NCBI GenBank assembly: GCA_014379305.1
Contig: JACMMB010000319.1
Span: 1 to 6,668, forward strand
Direction of reading: 5' to 3'
DNA from: Akkermansiaceae bacterium
GTDB taxonomy: Bacteria > Verrucomicrobiota > Verrucomicrobiia > Verrucomicrobiales > Akkermansiaceae
Length of the DNA stretch: 6,668 bases
In this document: positions 1 to 5,763 of the stretch, one piece after another
Numbering within the stretch: the first letter of the stretch is position 1
How the letters are laid out: each line of letters opens with the position of its first letter
Translations under genes and position numbers: made by a program
Notes under the pieces: model-generated
What the model was told of the DNA's origin: nothing
Database searches by the model: none
The model's input: the letters and a program-made list of their open reading frames with translations, nothing else

Positions 1-1
1 A

Positions 2-1222
2 CCGGGCGCACTCAGTGTCACGCGAACAATGGAGGAGGTGATGGGGGAGGAGGCGTGGCAACGGTTGCTCGACGATGAGATGTGGGGGTGGCAGCGGCGG
101 TGGTTCGTGGGTCGTGCGGTGCGCTCGCATGGGGGCTACTGGGTGATGATTGTGGCGTTTCCGGCGCGTTGGGTGGGGGGGGTGCGGGAGGCGGCGGATT
201 GGATCGGGCGGCTTAAAATTTCACAGAGTCCGGGAGTGGCGGTGGTGCAGGTGATGACGGTGCACAAGGCGAAGGGGCTGGGCTTCGATGTGGTGGTGTT
301 GCCGGATTTGCCGACGGAGAAGATTCCTTCTTTCAAGCACTACAAGACGGCGATGGGTGAGAACTGGGTGACGGACGCACCGGCGGGATGGGCGCGGGCG
401 ATGATTCCGGAGCTGCGCGAGGCGGAGGCGAAATGGGCGCGGCAGGAGACTTACGAGGCGTTCTGCAAACTCTATGTGGCGATGACGCGGGCGAAGCGCG
501 GGCTGTATGTTTTTCTGGATGAACCGCCGAAATCAGCGAAGCCGGAGGATCTGCTGAAGCCGAGTCTGGGGAATTGGCTGATGGCGTCGCTGAAGCTGGA
601 TGGCGATGCGCGGAGGGAGTTTGAAATCGGCAATCAGGACTGGGCGGAGACGCTGCCGAGGGTGGAGATGAAGGCGGAAACTGCTTCAAGGGGCTTGGGT
701 GAGGCGGTGCCGAAACGTTCGCGAAGCACGCCAAGCGCGCGGAAAGCGACGGCGAATGGTTTTATCGCCGGGTCGCATGAGGGGCGGCGATTCGGGACGG
801 CGGTGCATGAGGCTTTCGAGAAAGTCTCATGGCTGGATGAAGGGGAGACGCCGGATTTTTCCGAAGATATGGGGAAGACCTTGGAGGGGATGCTGGAAGT
901 GGGCGAGATCCGGGAGCTTTTTTTACGAGGTGGCAAGGACGTTGAGCTCTATCGGGAGCAGCGGGTGGAGGCGGTGATGGGCGGAAAGTGGTTGAGCGGT
1001 GTGATTGACCGGCTGCATGTGCATCGCGATGGGAAAGGTGAGGTGAGGCGGGTGGAGATCATCGATTTCAAGACCGACAGGGTGGCGGCGGCGGATGAGC
1101 TGAAAGCAAAATACGCGGGCCAGATGGAGGCGTATCGGCAGGCGATGCGAATCATTTATCCCGAGGCGGAGGTCCGCTGTCTGCTGGTTGCCACCGGGTC
1201 CAAGGCGGTGGTGGAGGTTTGA
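2..1222 (+). CDS. AddA/RecB-type UvrD helicase with C-terminal RecB-family nuclease domain (5' end outside window)
   Basis: This is the C-terminal part of a superfamily 1 DNA helicase fused to a PD-(D/E)XK nuclease, the arrangement of AddA and RecB, which process double-strand breaks for recombination. Numbering from the Met codon at 29, helicase motif V is at about residues 75-94 (MTVHKAKGLGFDVVVLPDL) and motif VI at 148-162 (KLYVAMTRAKRGLYV). The nuclease follows: the G-x-x-x-H motif with H260, the metal-binding Asp in GVIDRL (D327), the D-x-K pair in IIDFKTD (D346, K348) and the Q-x-x-x-Y motif (Q365, Y369). All catalytic positions are present. The frame is open to the left edge and the Met at 29 has no Shine-Dalgarno, so the real start, ATPase Walker motifs and 1A/2A domains lie outside the window. 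A partner AddB gene would be expected upstream. The stop lies 3 bases from the stop of the convergent kinase gene. The stretch before motif V (about residues 31-52) is rich in Trp, Val and Gly and fits the family poorly. Confidence 0.88.
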   Translation, partial: PGALSVTRTMEEVMGEEAWQRLLDDEMWGWQRRWFVGRAVRSHGGYWVMIVAFPARWVGGVREAADWIGRLKISQSPGVAVVQVMTVHKAKGLGFDVVVLPDLPTEKIPSFKHYKTAMGENWVTDAPAGWARAMIPELREAEAKWARQETYEAFCKLYVAMTRAKRGLYVFLDEPPKSAKPEDLLKPSLGNWLMASLKLDGDARREFEIGNQDWAETLPRVEMKAETASRGLGEAVPKRSRSTPSARKATANGFIAGSHEGRRFGTAVHEAFEKVSWLDEGETPDFSEDMGKTLEGMLEVGEIRELFLRGGKDVELYREQRVEAVMGGKWLSGVIDRLHVHRDGKGEVRRVEIIDFKTDRVAAADELKAKYAGQMEAYRQAMRIIYPEAEVRCLLVATGSKAVVEV

Positions 1223-1225
1223 GGC

Positions 1226-2242
1226 TCAAATGGATTTCAGGAGGGCGATCTGGTTTCTTGCACGAAGCAGATTGTGCCCGGGGCTTTGGGTTTTGAAATA
1301 GACATCGCCAAGCAGGTAATCGGTGAGGAAACGGATCGCCAGCTCGAGCGTGATGACTTTGACGGAAGCGGGCAGCAGGTCGATTTCCGCAGGGGTGAGG
1401 AAAGCGGAGGCGGTGGACAAATAGCCGTCAGTGAGCGCAGTGGTGAGGGCCGGGTCGAGACGGATCTTTGTGGGATCGGGTTCGTTTTCATCGGCTGTGG
1501 CAGCGGCGGAGCGGACGAGATCGCCGAAATCGAAGAGCGCGAGCCCGGGCATGACGGTGTCGAGGTCGATGACGATGGGGGGGAGATCGGGGTTGAGCGG
1601 GAAGAGGATGTTCGAGATCTTGGTATCGTTATGGGTGATGCGGATCGGGAGCCTGGCCTCGATGAGGAGGGCGGTGAGGTTTTTTTGAGAGCGGATGAAA
1701 TCAAATTCCGGTTGTGCGGAATCGAGGCGGGAGGCAGGATTTTTTTCGCCGGCGGCGATGAGCTTCGCAAAATAGGCCGGGGTATGGTGAAAATCGGGGA
1801 TGGTTTCATGGAGCGATCCGGGGTCGAGATCGGAGAGCTTGGCCTGAAAATCGCCGAAGGCGGCGGCGGCGCGGAAGGCGAGATCGGGCGAAGTGATTTT
1901 CACGAAGTATTCCGTGTCTTCGAGGAAGGGGTAGCAACGCCAGATGGTTCCGTCCGGCAGCGTCAGCCAATCGTTGCCGGAAGTGGTCGGCACGAGACTG
2001 AGCTGCTGGCTGGAGGGGGTTTTATTGCCGATATGGCGGGAAATCCGCTGGATGTTCTCCATGACGTTTTCCGGCTTGGCAAAGACGGCCGGGTTGAGCG
2101 CCTGGATGACGAAACGCTGGCGCGCATCCGGCTTTCCGCAGGTGATTGCGTGGGTGGTATTGATCAGGCCGGTGGGGATTTCCTGGTGGGCGACGAGTTG
2201 CCCCGGGAGAGCGAAGCGGGAGGCGATTTCCGGGATGGTCAT
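1226..2242 (-). CDS. APH-fold phosphotransferase, N-acetylhexosamine 1-kinase (NahK)-like
   Basis: This is a predicted cytoplasmic small-molecule kinase of 338 residues with the aminoglycoside-phosphotransferase/choline-kinase fold. The catalytic loop reads ITHNDTKISNILF (residues 202-214, catalytic base D206, metal ligand N211), and the metal-binding segment VIDLDTVMPG (224-233, D226 and D228) is followed by a LFDFGD motif. The wording of these motifs, especially DLDTVMPG and DFGD, is close to that of N-acetylhexosamine 1-kinases, which phosphorylate GlcNAc/GalNAc at C1. Other sugars, or a choline- or homoserine-type substrate, cannot be excluded. I chose the ATG at 2242 because AGGGA sits 8 bases before it. 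A TTG at 2260 would add six residues and overlap the yacL stop, but its spacing to the purine-rich stretch is too short. It follows yacL by 14 bases and is probably co-transcribed with it. The 3' end faces the helicase-nuclease with 3 bases between stops and no visible terminator. Confidence 0.85.
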   Translation of the reverse strand: MTIPEIASRFALPGQLVAHQEIPTGLINTTHAITCGKPDARQRFVIQALNPAVFAKPENVMENIQRISRHIGNKTPSSQQLSLVPTTSGNDWLTLPDGTIWRCYPFLEDTEYFVKITSPDLAFRAAAAFGDFQAKLSDLDPGSLHETIPDFHHTPAYFAKLIAAGEKNPASRLDSAQPEFDFIRSQKNLTALLIEARLPIRITHNDTKISNILFPLNPDLPPIVIDLDTVMPGLALFDFGDLVRSAAATADENEPDPTKIRLDPALTTALTDGYLSTASAFLTPAEIDLLPASVKVITLELAIRFLTDYLLGDVYFKTQSPGHNLLRARNQIALLKSI

Positions 2243-2250
2243 GATAACAT

Positions 2251-2255
2251 TCCCT
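2251..2255 (-). promoter_or_regulatory. Shine-Dalgarno that sets the kinase start
   Basis: On the minus strand AGGGA lies 8 bases before the ATG at 2242, just after the yacL stop codon (2259-2257). It favours the ATG over the in-frame TTG at 2260. Confidence 0.5.
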
Positions 2256-2256
2256 A

Positions 2257-3324
2257 TCAAGCTCCCTTCATTTCGGCGAAAATAAGGGTTCCGCTGGCGG
2301 TCTGGAGGGTCGTCACCACCACCACGTCCACGGAATTTCCAATTTCACGCGCCGCTTGGTTGACGACAATCATCGTGCCATCCGGCATGTAGCCCACGCC
2401 TTGATGTTCTTCCTTGCCGGTCCGGACGAGGGCCACGCGGATGCGCTCGCCGACGGCGATGGCCGGGCGCAGCGCCTGGTCAAGCTCGTTGAGATTGAGG
2501 ACTGAAAGGCCTTGGAGTTTGGCGATTTTGGTGAGGCTCTCATCGAGGGTCAGCAGCCTCGCGCCGAAAAATTTGGCGGTGTCGATCAAGCGGGCGTGCA
2601 GGGATTGCGCCTCCGGGGTGGACTTGGTTTCGTGAATCGAAATCTGGATGTCGGGCGAGGCCTGCATTTTCTCCAAATGGTCGAGGCCCCGCTGCGCCCG
2701 TTGCCGGAGACCGTTGCCGCTCTCGTTGGCAAGGGTCTGGATTTCCTCCAGAACGAAGTCCGTGACGATGAGGCGGCCGGTAACGAATCCCGAGTTCAAT
2801 AGACCCAGAATCCGCCCGTCCATGACGGTTTCCGCATCGAGCACAATCGGCTGGCCGGAGCTCGCATCCTGACGGAAGCGGACATACGGGATAATGAAGG
2901 CGAAGTCATCGCGGTTGCTGCGCAAGGCGAGCACGGTGCCGAGAAAGCCGAGGCTGGCAAAAAGCGTGACATCAAGGGCGAGGCGGAGGGAACTGACGAG
3001 GATTTCGCCGTCTTCGGTGCTCTGGACGCGGTCACGAAACGCGAGTTCCAGCAAATTGGAAATCTCCACCCGGGTGAGCAGCCAGGCGCAGAATAGGCCG
3101 ACCCCGAGGCCGAAGGTGGCCGTGGAAAAACCGCGCAAGGTGAAGCCCTCCATCAGCCTCTCGATACCGATAAAAACAAATCCGACCGCCAGCCCGATGA
3201 TGAGGCCCGTAGTCATTGACATCTCGATCGGCGTGTCCTTGGTGCTCAAGGCAATTGCCACGCCGGCCGCCTGGCATATCAGCAGATAAACGAGGCGGGC
3301 GATATTAACTGCGGATGTGGACAT
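2257..3324 (-). CDS. yacL: YacL-family membrane-anchored PIN-TRAM protein
   Basis: This 355-residue protein matches the YacL architecture along its whole length. Four hydrophobic segments lie in the N-terminal half (about residues 7-27, 40-55, 70-85 and 114-135). A PIN nuclease-like domain follows at about 159-285, with acidic positions D163, D169 (MDGRI), E193 (FVLEEI), D248 and D261 (LTLDES). A C-terminal TRAM domain spans about 289-350 and contains HQGVGYMPDGTMIVV. It is predicted to sit in the inner membrane with a cytoplasmic RNA-binding or RNA-cleaving head. The cellular role of YacL is not well settled. I chose the ATG at 3324, where similarity to the family begins. The frame stays open 37 codons further upstream, but that extension is low-complexity, charged and unlike any YacL N terminus. 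A Shine-Dalgarno AGAAGGA precedes the ATG with a long, 13-base gap. The kinase gene follows directly. Confidence 0.9.
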   Translation of the reverse strand: MSTSAVNIARLVYLLICQAAGVAIALSTKDTPIEMSMTTGLIIGLAVGFVFIGIERLMEGFTLRGFSTATFGLGVGLFCAWLLTRVEISNLLELAFRDRVQSTEDGEILVSSLRLALDVTLFASLGFLGTVLALRSNRDDFAFIIPYVRFRQDASSGQPIVLDAETVMDGRILGLLNSGFVTGRLIVTDFVLEEIQTLANESGNGLRQRAQRGLDHLEKMQASPDIQISIHETKSTPEAQSLHARLIDTAKFFGARLLTLDESLTKIAKLQGLSVLNLNELDQALRPAIAVGERIRVALVRTGKEEHQGVGYMPDGTMIVVNQAAREIGNSVDVVVVTTLQTASGTLIFAEMKGA

Positions 3325-3418
3325 TATTGTTTGGTTATCCTTCTTCCGTCTTCCCACCGCTTCAAGCTGAAACGAAAGGTTCTGCCGATGGGGGGATTTC
3401 CAGAAACATTGCGGGCTA

Positions 3419-3496
3419 TCATCGCCTCGGCGCAATCGAGGAGGCGTTCTCGGAAAGGCCCTTGATGGTTTCCATGGCGAGTTCCTTCGTGGACAT
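3419..3496 (-). pseudogene. Possible remnant of a small antitoxin-like gene (25 codons)
   Basis: The minus strand encodes a 25-residue peptide beginning MSTKELAMETIKGLSENAS and then running into SIAPRR and a stop. The first 19 residues resemble the head of short (about 60-80 aa) addiction-module/antitoxin-like proteins, which open with a Lys- and Glu-rich helix followed by a Leu-Pro/Ser-(E/D)-x-A-(S/T) turn and an Ile-rich helix. Here the second helix is missing, and none of the three frames downstream restores it. No Shine-Dalgarno precedes the ATG. It lies between vapC and yacL on the same strand. This is recognition from memory of a short pattern. It could equally be a chance reading frame in yacL's leader. 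Confidence 0.3.
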
Positions 3497-3590
3497 GAAA
3501 GAACTTAGGGGGAATTCTGTTTCGGATTCAAGAGTAGCGGAAATCCGCGAGGTGGAGGGATTACGCCGCCAGATTGCCTGATTTCCCTCC

Positions 3591-3998
3591 TCAAGCCTTC
3601 CGTGAAGCGATGCTCCCGACTTGCCGGTATTTCAGGATCTTCGAGTCGGAGGTGAGGATCTTGAGTCCATGCAGACGCGCGGTGGCCACGATGATCTGAT
3701 CGGCCGGATCCTTGTGGCTCCATACGGGGAGACGGGTGGCGTCGATCGCGATTTCCGGGGTGATTTCCAGAACCCGCACCCGGTTGACAGGCAGGGCGAG
3801 TTGAAACCATTTGGACAAGGCCATGCCAAAGACCAGCTCCCCTTTGGCTTCCTTCCTGGCGATTTCCAGCAAGCTGATGGCGGAGACATGCACCAGTGGC
3901 TCGCCGGCCAGGAGTTTTCGCACCGACGGTCGCAACAAATCGGGAGCCGCGAAGGCGTCCAGCCAAGCACAGGTGTCGAGCAGGAGGGCGGCGGTCAT
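3591..3998 (-). CDS. vapC: VapC-type PIN-domain toxin
   Basis: This is a 135-residue type II toxin of the PIN family, normally a Mg2+-dependent endoribonuclease that cleaves tRNA or rRNA and stops growth when its antitoxin is lost. The four acidic active-site positions are visible: D8 in LLLDTCAW, E45 in SAISLLEIARK, D97/D100 in SHKDPADQIIVATA and D118 in LTSDSKIL. The length is normal for the family, and the gene looks intact and probably active. I chose the ATG at 3998, giving MTAALLLDTC, because the first beta strand with the catalytic Asp starts right after it. The frame is open further upstream but would run into the antitoxin gene. It begins 16 bases after the antitoxin stop with little Shine-Dalgarno, so translation is probably coupled to the antitoxin. 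The cellular target cannot be read from the sequence. Confidence 0.9.
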   Translation of the reverse strand: MTAALLLDTCAWLDAFAAPDLLRPSVRKLLAGEPLVHVSAISLLEIARKEAKGELVFGMALSKWFQLALPVNRVRVLEITPEIAIDATRLPVWSHKDPADQIIVATARLHGLKILTSDSKILKYRQVGSIASRKA

Positions 3999-4014
3999 CG
4001 CGATGAGATGAAAC

Positions 4015-4269
4015 TCAGCTTTCCCAATCCGTGGAATCCCATGCCGGGGCATCGGGATTGTAGCTCGCCCCGAAGGCGACAGTGCCCTTGCCGCTGCCAA
4101 TCCAGCTTCCCATATCCGGCGTGGACGCCGCCGCTTCCGGGGACTTCACCACGGCCACCTTCTTGCCGTGTCGGGTCAACTCGATCACGATGTCTCCCTT
4201 CTCCACCGCCCGGATCTCCTCGGTGCAGCGCGCCTTGAACTCGGAAACGCTGATTTGTTTCGTGATCAT
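4015..4269 (-). CDS. Phd/YefM-family antitoxin partner of VapC
   Basis: This 84-residue protein has the Phd/YefM fold in its first half: ITKQISVSEFKARC, then VEKGDIVIELTRHGKKVAVV (to about residue 42), the pattern of the DNA-binding N-terminal dimer of this family. The C-terminal half (about 50-84) is polar and aromatic (GSWIG, then DAPAWDSTDWES) and is expected to be the flexible segment that wraps the toxin and blocks its active site. It is first in a two-gene operon with vapC, 16 bases apart, the standard order. The ATG at 4269 is preceded by six C residues on the coding strand and has no Shine-Dalgarno. A promoter-like element lies so close that the transcript could be leaderless. It is expected to repress its own operon through the palindrome just upstream, with VapC as co-repressor. 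Confidence 0.88.
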   Translation of the reverse strand: MITKQISVSEFKARCTEEIRAVEKGDIVIELTRHGKKVAVVKSPEAAASTPDMGSWIGSGKGTVAFGASYNPDAPAWDSTDWES

Positions 4270-4275
4270 GGGGGG

Positions 4276-4303
4276 AAGTTAAATTGACCAGAATTTTGGT
4301 CAA
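4276..4303 (-). promoter_or_regulatory. Candidate promoter of the antitoxin-vapC operon
   Basis: On the minus strand TTGACC (4303-4298) and TAACTT (4281-4276) are separated by 16 bases. The -35 is good and the -10 is weak. Transcription would begin at or next to the antitoxin ATG (4269), which fits the missing Shine-Dalgarno. Confidence 0.4.
4284..4303. promoter_or_regulatory. Palindromic operator of the antitoxin-vapC operon
   Basis: TTGACCA (4284-4290) and TGGTCAA (4297-4303) form a perfect 7-bp inverted repeat around a 6-base A+T-rich centre. It lies 14 bases upstream of the antitoxin start and covers the candidate -35 and spacer. This is the size and position of an autoregulatory operator for a Phd/YefM dimer. 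The function is inferred. Confidence 0.55.
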
Positions 4304-4304
4304 A

Positions 4305-4556
4305 TCAATTTTCAATGGATAATTCTTCCATCCGCCACCCGGCGGAAATTCAGGGAAGTGCTTCTCTGTGCGGATCTAGCGGTTCCAAAGCCGATGGATT
4401 TCAGCCTGCTGCTGGCTCTTCGTCTGCCGGGGCAATTTCTGTACATCGAAGGCCAAACGCTTTAACGCATCGATACCGGGCCTTCCTCACACGTCGCGCT
4501 TTTTCAGTTCTCGTCGGTTTGTTGCGTCTGAGCTGAAGCGGCAGCGAATTTGATGT
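4305..4556. other. Divergent intergenic region without a convincing gene
   Basis: Between the divergent antitoxin and seqA-like starts (339 bases in all) I see no gene with good coding character. A 73-codon + strand frame at 4315-4536 is Ser/Ala/Gly/Arg-rich, unlike any family I know, and lacks a Shine-Dalgarno. A small GC hairpin (CCGCC-accc-GGCGG, 4332-4345) is present. A short frame at 4394-4465 contains LALRLPGQF, faintly like the Rhs/YD-repeat core. The stretch may be decayed DNA left by insertion or deletion in this patch. Confidence 0.4.
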
Positions 4557-4574
4557 TATACTGAAGAATATACT
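4557..4574 (+). promoter_or_regulatory. Candidate -10 elements of the seqA-like gene
   Basis: TATACT occurs twice, at 4557-4562 and 4569-4574, in an A+T-rich stretch ahead of the seqA-like start. The second would place the transcription start near 4581, inside the inverted repeat that follows. No good -35 is visible at the right distance from either copy. Confidence 0.35.
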
Positions 4575-4577
4575 TGC

Positions 4578-4604
4578 AAACTGTTCAAACAGTGTAAACA
4601 GTTT
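4578..4604. promoter_or_regulatory. Operator-like repeat: three AACAGT half-sites before the seqA-like gene
   Basis: ACTGTT (4580-4585), AACAGT (4588-4593) and AACAGT (4597-4602) lie in close succession. The first two form a perfect 6-bp inverted repeat with a 2-base spacer. The first and third extend to an 8-bp inverted repeat, AAACTGTT/AACAGTTT (4578-4585 and 4597-4604). The cluster lies at the expected transcription start and ends 4 bases before the GTG codon, so a bound protein would block transcription or translation. The SeqA-like product itself or a ribbon-helix-helix protein could be the ligand. Both are inference. Confidence 0.5.
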
Positions 4605-4608
4605 TCCT

Positions 4609-5091
4609 GTGAAGACGATTGAAATTGATGACGAGGTTTACGAAGTGCTGTTGGGGAGAATCCGTGATTTCGGAGATACACCCAATCTCGTGCTTCGCAG
4701 GGAACTAAATATCCAAGGATCTGAAAAGATTTCACTATCTACCCAAGCCTCCCCCCTGCAAGAGTTCCTGAATTCTACGGAGTTCAGATTTGCTAAGGGG
4801 GCAGTGGGACGATTCTTGGCAATCCTTTCTTGGCTCTACAAGAATAACGGAAGTGCCTTCTCGGTGGTGGAGGATATTCGAGGTCGTGGACGAATATATT
4901 TCTCCAAGAGCGTCGAGGAACTTGAGCGATCTGGTCGCAGCGTAAATCCCAAGAAGATTTCGGGGTCTCCATATTGGGTTATTACTACTACACCGACGGA
5001 TCTGAAGCAGGACATGCTCGGTCAAGTCATGAAGGCACTTGGCTGTGAAATGGCTACAATCCAACTCGCGAAGAGAGCAATCGAGCGTTGA
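4609..5091 (+). CDS. seqA: SeqA-family DNA-binding protein (replication-initiation modulator homologue)
   Basis: This 160-residue protein aligns along its length with E. coli SeqA (181 aa), which binds hemimethylated GATC, delays re-initiation at oriC and organises new DNA. The N-terminal oligomerisation domain starts KTIEIDDEVYEVLLGRI and ends VLRREL (E. coli KTIEVDDELY to ILRRML). The C-terminal domain (about 48-146) includes AVGRFLAILSWLY, GRGRIYFSK and GSPYWVITTTPT (E. coli GTPYWVITNTNT). The linker is about 20 residues shorter. R93 and R95 match R116 and R118 of E. coli, but the base-reading residues differ: T117 is G94, N150 is T127 and N152 is P129. Recognition of hemimethylated GATC is therefore doubtful. 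The GTG start is fixed by this alignment; no Shine-Dalgarno is present. By hand count G+C is about 45% at 4621-4680 against 57% at 1021-1080, suggesting transfer. SeqA is classically limited to Dam-positive gammaproteobacteria. No methyltransferase or restriction gene is in the window. Confidence 0.85.
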   Translation: MKTIEIDDEVYEVLLGRIRDFGDTPNLVLRRELNIQGSEKISLSTQASPLQEFLNSTEFRFAKGAVGRFLAILSWLYKNNGSAFSVVEDIRGRGRIYFSKSVEELERSGRSVNPKKISGSPYWVITTTPTDLKQDMLGQVMKALGCEMATIQLAKRAIER

Positions 5092-5221
5092 AACTCAAAA
5101 ACAGAACAATACGCAGTTGGAGTAACAGGTCATAACCCTCCCGACCTCATGCTGTTTCTCTTCCAAAGGTTTCGGCGCAGTTGACGATTAGCAGAACGCT
5201 GGAACCAACACGATCAATCAG

Positions 5222-5227
5222 TATATT
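5222..5227 (+). promoter_or_regulatory. Weak -10-like hexamer before the GNAT gene
   Basis: TATATT lies 8 bases before the ATG at 5236, so a transcript from it would have almost no leader, in line with the missing Shine-Dalgarno. The base sequence 17 bases upstream is a poor -35. The rest of the gap from the seqA-like stop (5092-5221) holds no feature I can name, although TTGACG occurs at 5181-5186. Confidence 0.2.
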
Positions 5228-5235
5228 TGCTCGAA

Positions 5236-5763
5236 ATGACCGAACTGCGGAAATACCTCATCGAACCCCTGGACCCGTCGAAGCATCGGCGGGAGGAGTT
5301 TGATTGTGGTGTGGAGGCGCTGAACGACTACTTGAAGAAGCGGGCGCGGAAGGAAATGGATGCGCAATTGGCGGTTTGTTTCGTGGCGGTTCCTGAGAGT
5401 GATCCGGGGTGCATCGCCGGATTTTATACGCTTTCCGCAGCGACCATCCTGACCACCGCGCTGCCGGAGGCGGTGACCAAGAAATTGTCTCGGTATGGAG
5501 AGTTTCCGGCGACTCTTCTGGGCCGGTTGGCGCGATCAACTGCTTTCAAAGGCCAGGGCTTGGGGAATCGCTTGATGATGAGCGCCTTTACGAGAGCGGC
5601 TCACGCTGCGGAGGAGGTGGCTTCTTGGGCAATCGTCACCGATTCGAAAAACCACAACGCGCGGCGGTTTTACGAGGAATTCGGCTTTTCAGAGCTGAGA
5701 GCGAACCGGCTCTTTATGACCATGAAGCAGGTGACAGTCCTGCTTTCGGTTAACGCTCCGTGA
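5236..5763 (+). CDS. GNAT-family acetyltransferase toxin (TacT/AtaT type)
   Basis: This is a 175-residue N-acetyltransferase of the toxin subgroup that acetylates the free amino group of aminoacyl-tRNA and blocks translation (family knowledge: TacT, AtaT). The signature N terminus FDCGVEALNDYLKKRARKE (22-40) is typical of this subgroup. It is followed by GFYTLSAAT (62-70) and FPATLLGRLA (90-99). The acetyl-CoA loop is FKGQGLGNRL (104-113), and FYEEFGF (145-151) carries the conserved Tyr Y146 at the catalytic position. The fold looks complete. I chose the ATG at 5236. A TTG three codons earlier is possible, and neither has a clear Shine-Dalgarno. The usual upstream, overlapping DUF1778 antitoxin is absent. 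Instead a DUF1778 gene lies downstream on the other strand, and the two 3' ends overlap by 14 bases. The C-terminal tail QVTVLLSVNAP includes that overlap. Confidence 0.87.
   Translation: MTELRKYLIEPLDPSKHRREEFDCGVEALNDYLKKRARKEMDAQLAVCFVAVPESDPGCIAGFYTLSAATILTTALPEAVTKKLSRYGEFPATLLGRLARSTAFKGQGLGNRLMMSAFTRAAHAAEEVASWAIVTDSKNHNARRFYEEFGFSELRANRLFMTMKQVTVLLSVNAP

Noticed and set aside
1274..2392. Long + strand open frame (372 codons) opposite the kinase gene
   Set aside because: It is Gly/Glu/Asp/Arg-rich, matches no family, and lies exactly opposite a kinase with clear catalytic motifs. It is an antisense shadow of G+C-rich coding DNA.
3325..3435. 37-codon N-terminal extension of the YacL-type protein (start at 3435)
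   Set aside because: The extension is unlike YacL N termini, and the ATG at 3324 begins where family similarity begins, with AGAAGGA upstream.
3621..4238. + strand open frame of 205 codons opposite vapC and its antitoxin
   Set aside because: It runs through two well-supported genes on the other strand and has no recognisable domain.
4315..4536. + strand frame of 73 codons between the antitoxin and the seqA-like gene
   Set aside because: Low-complexity Ser/Ala/Gly/Arg composition, no Shine-Dalgarno, no family resemblance. Described as intergenic instead.
5092..5235. Possible tRNA fragment or attachment site after the seqA-like gene
   Set aside because: I could not fold a T-arm or acceptor stem, and found no matching direct repeat elsewhere in the window.
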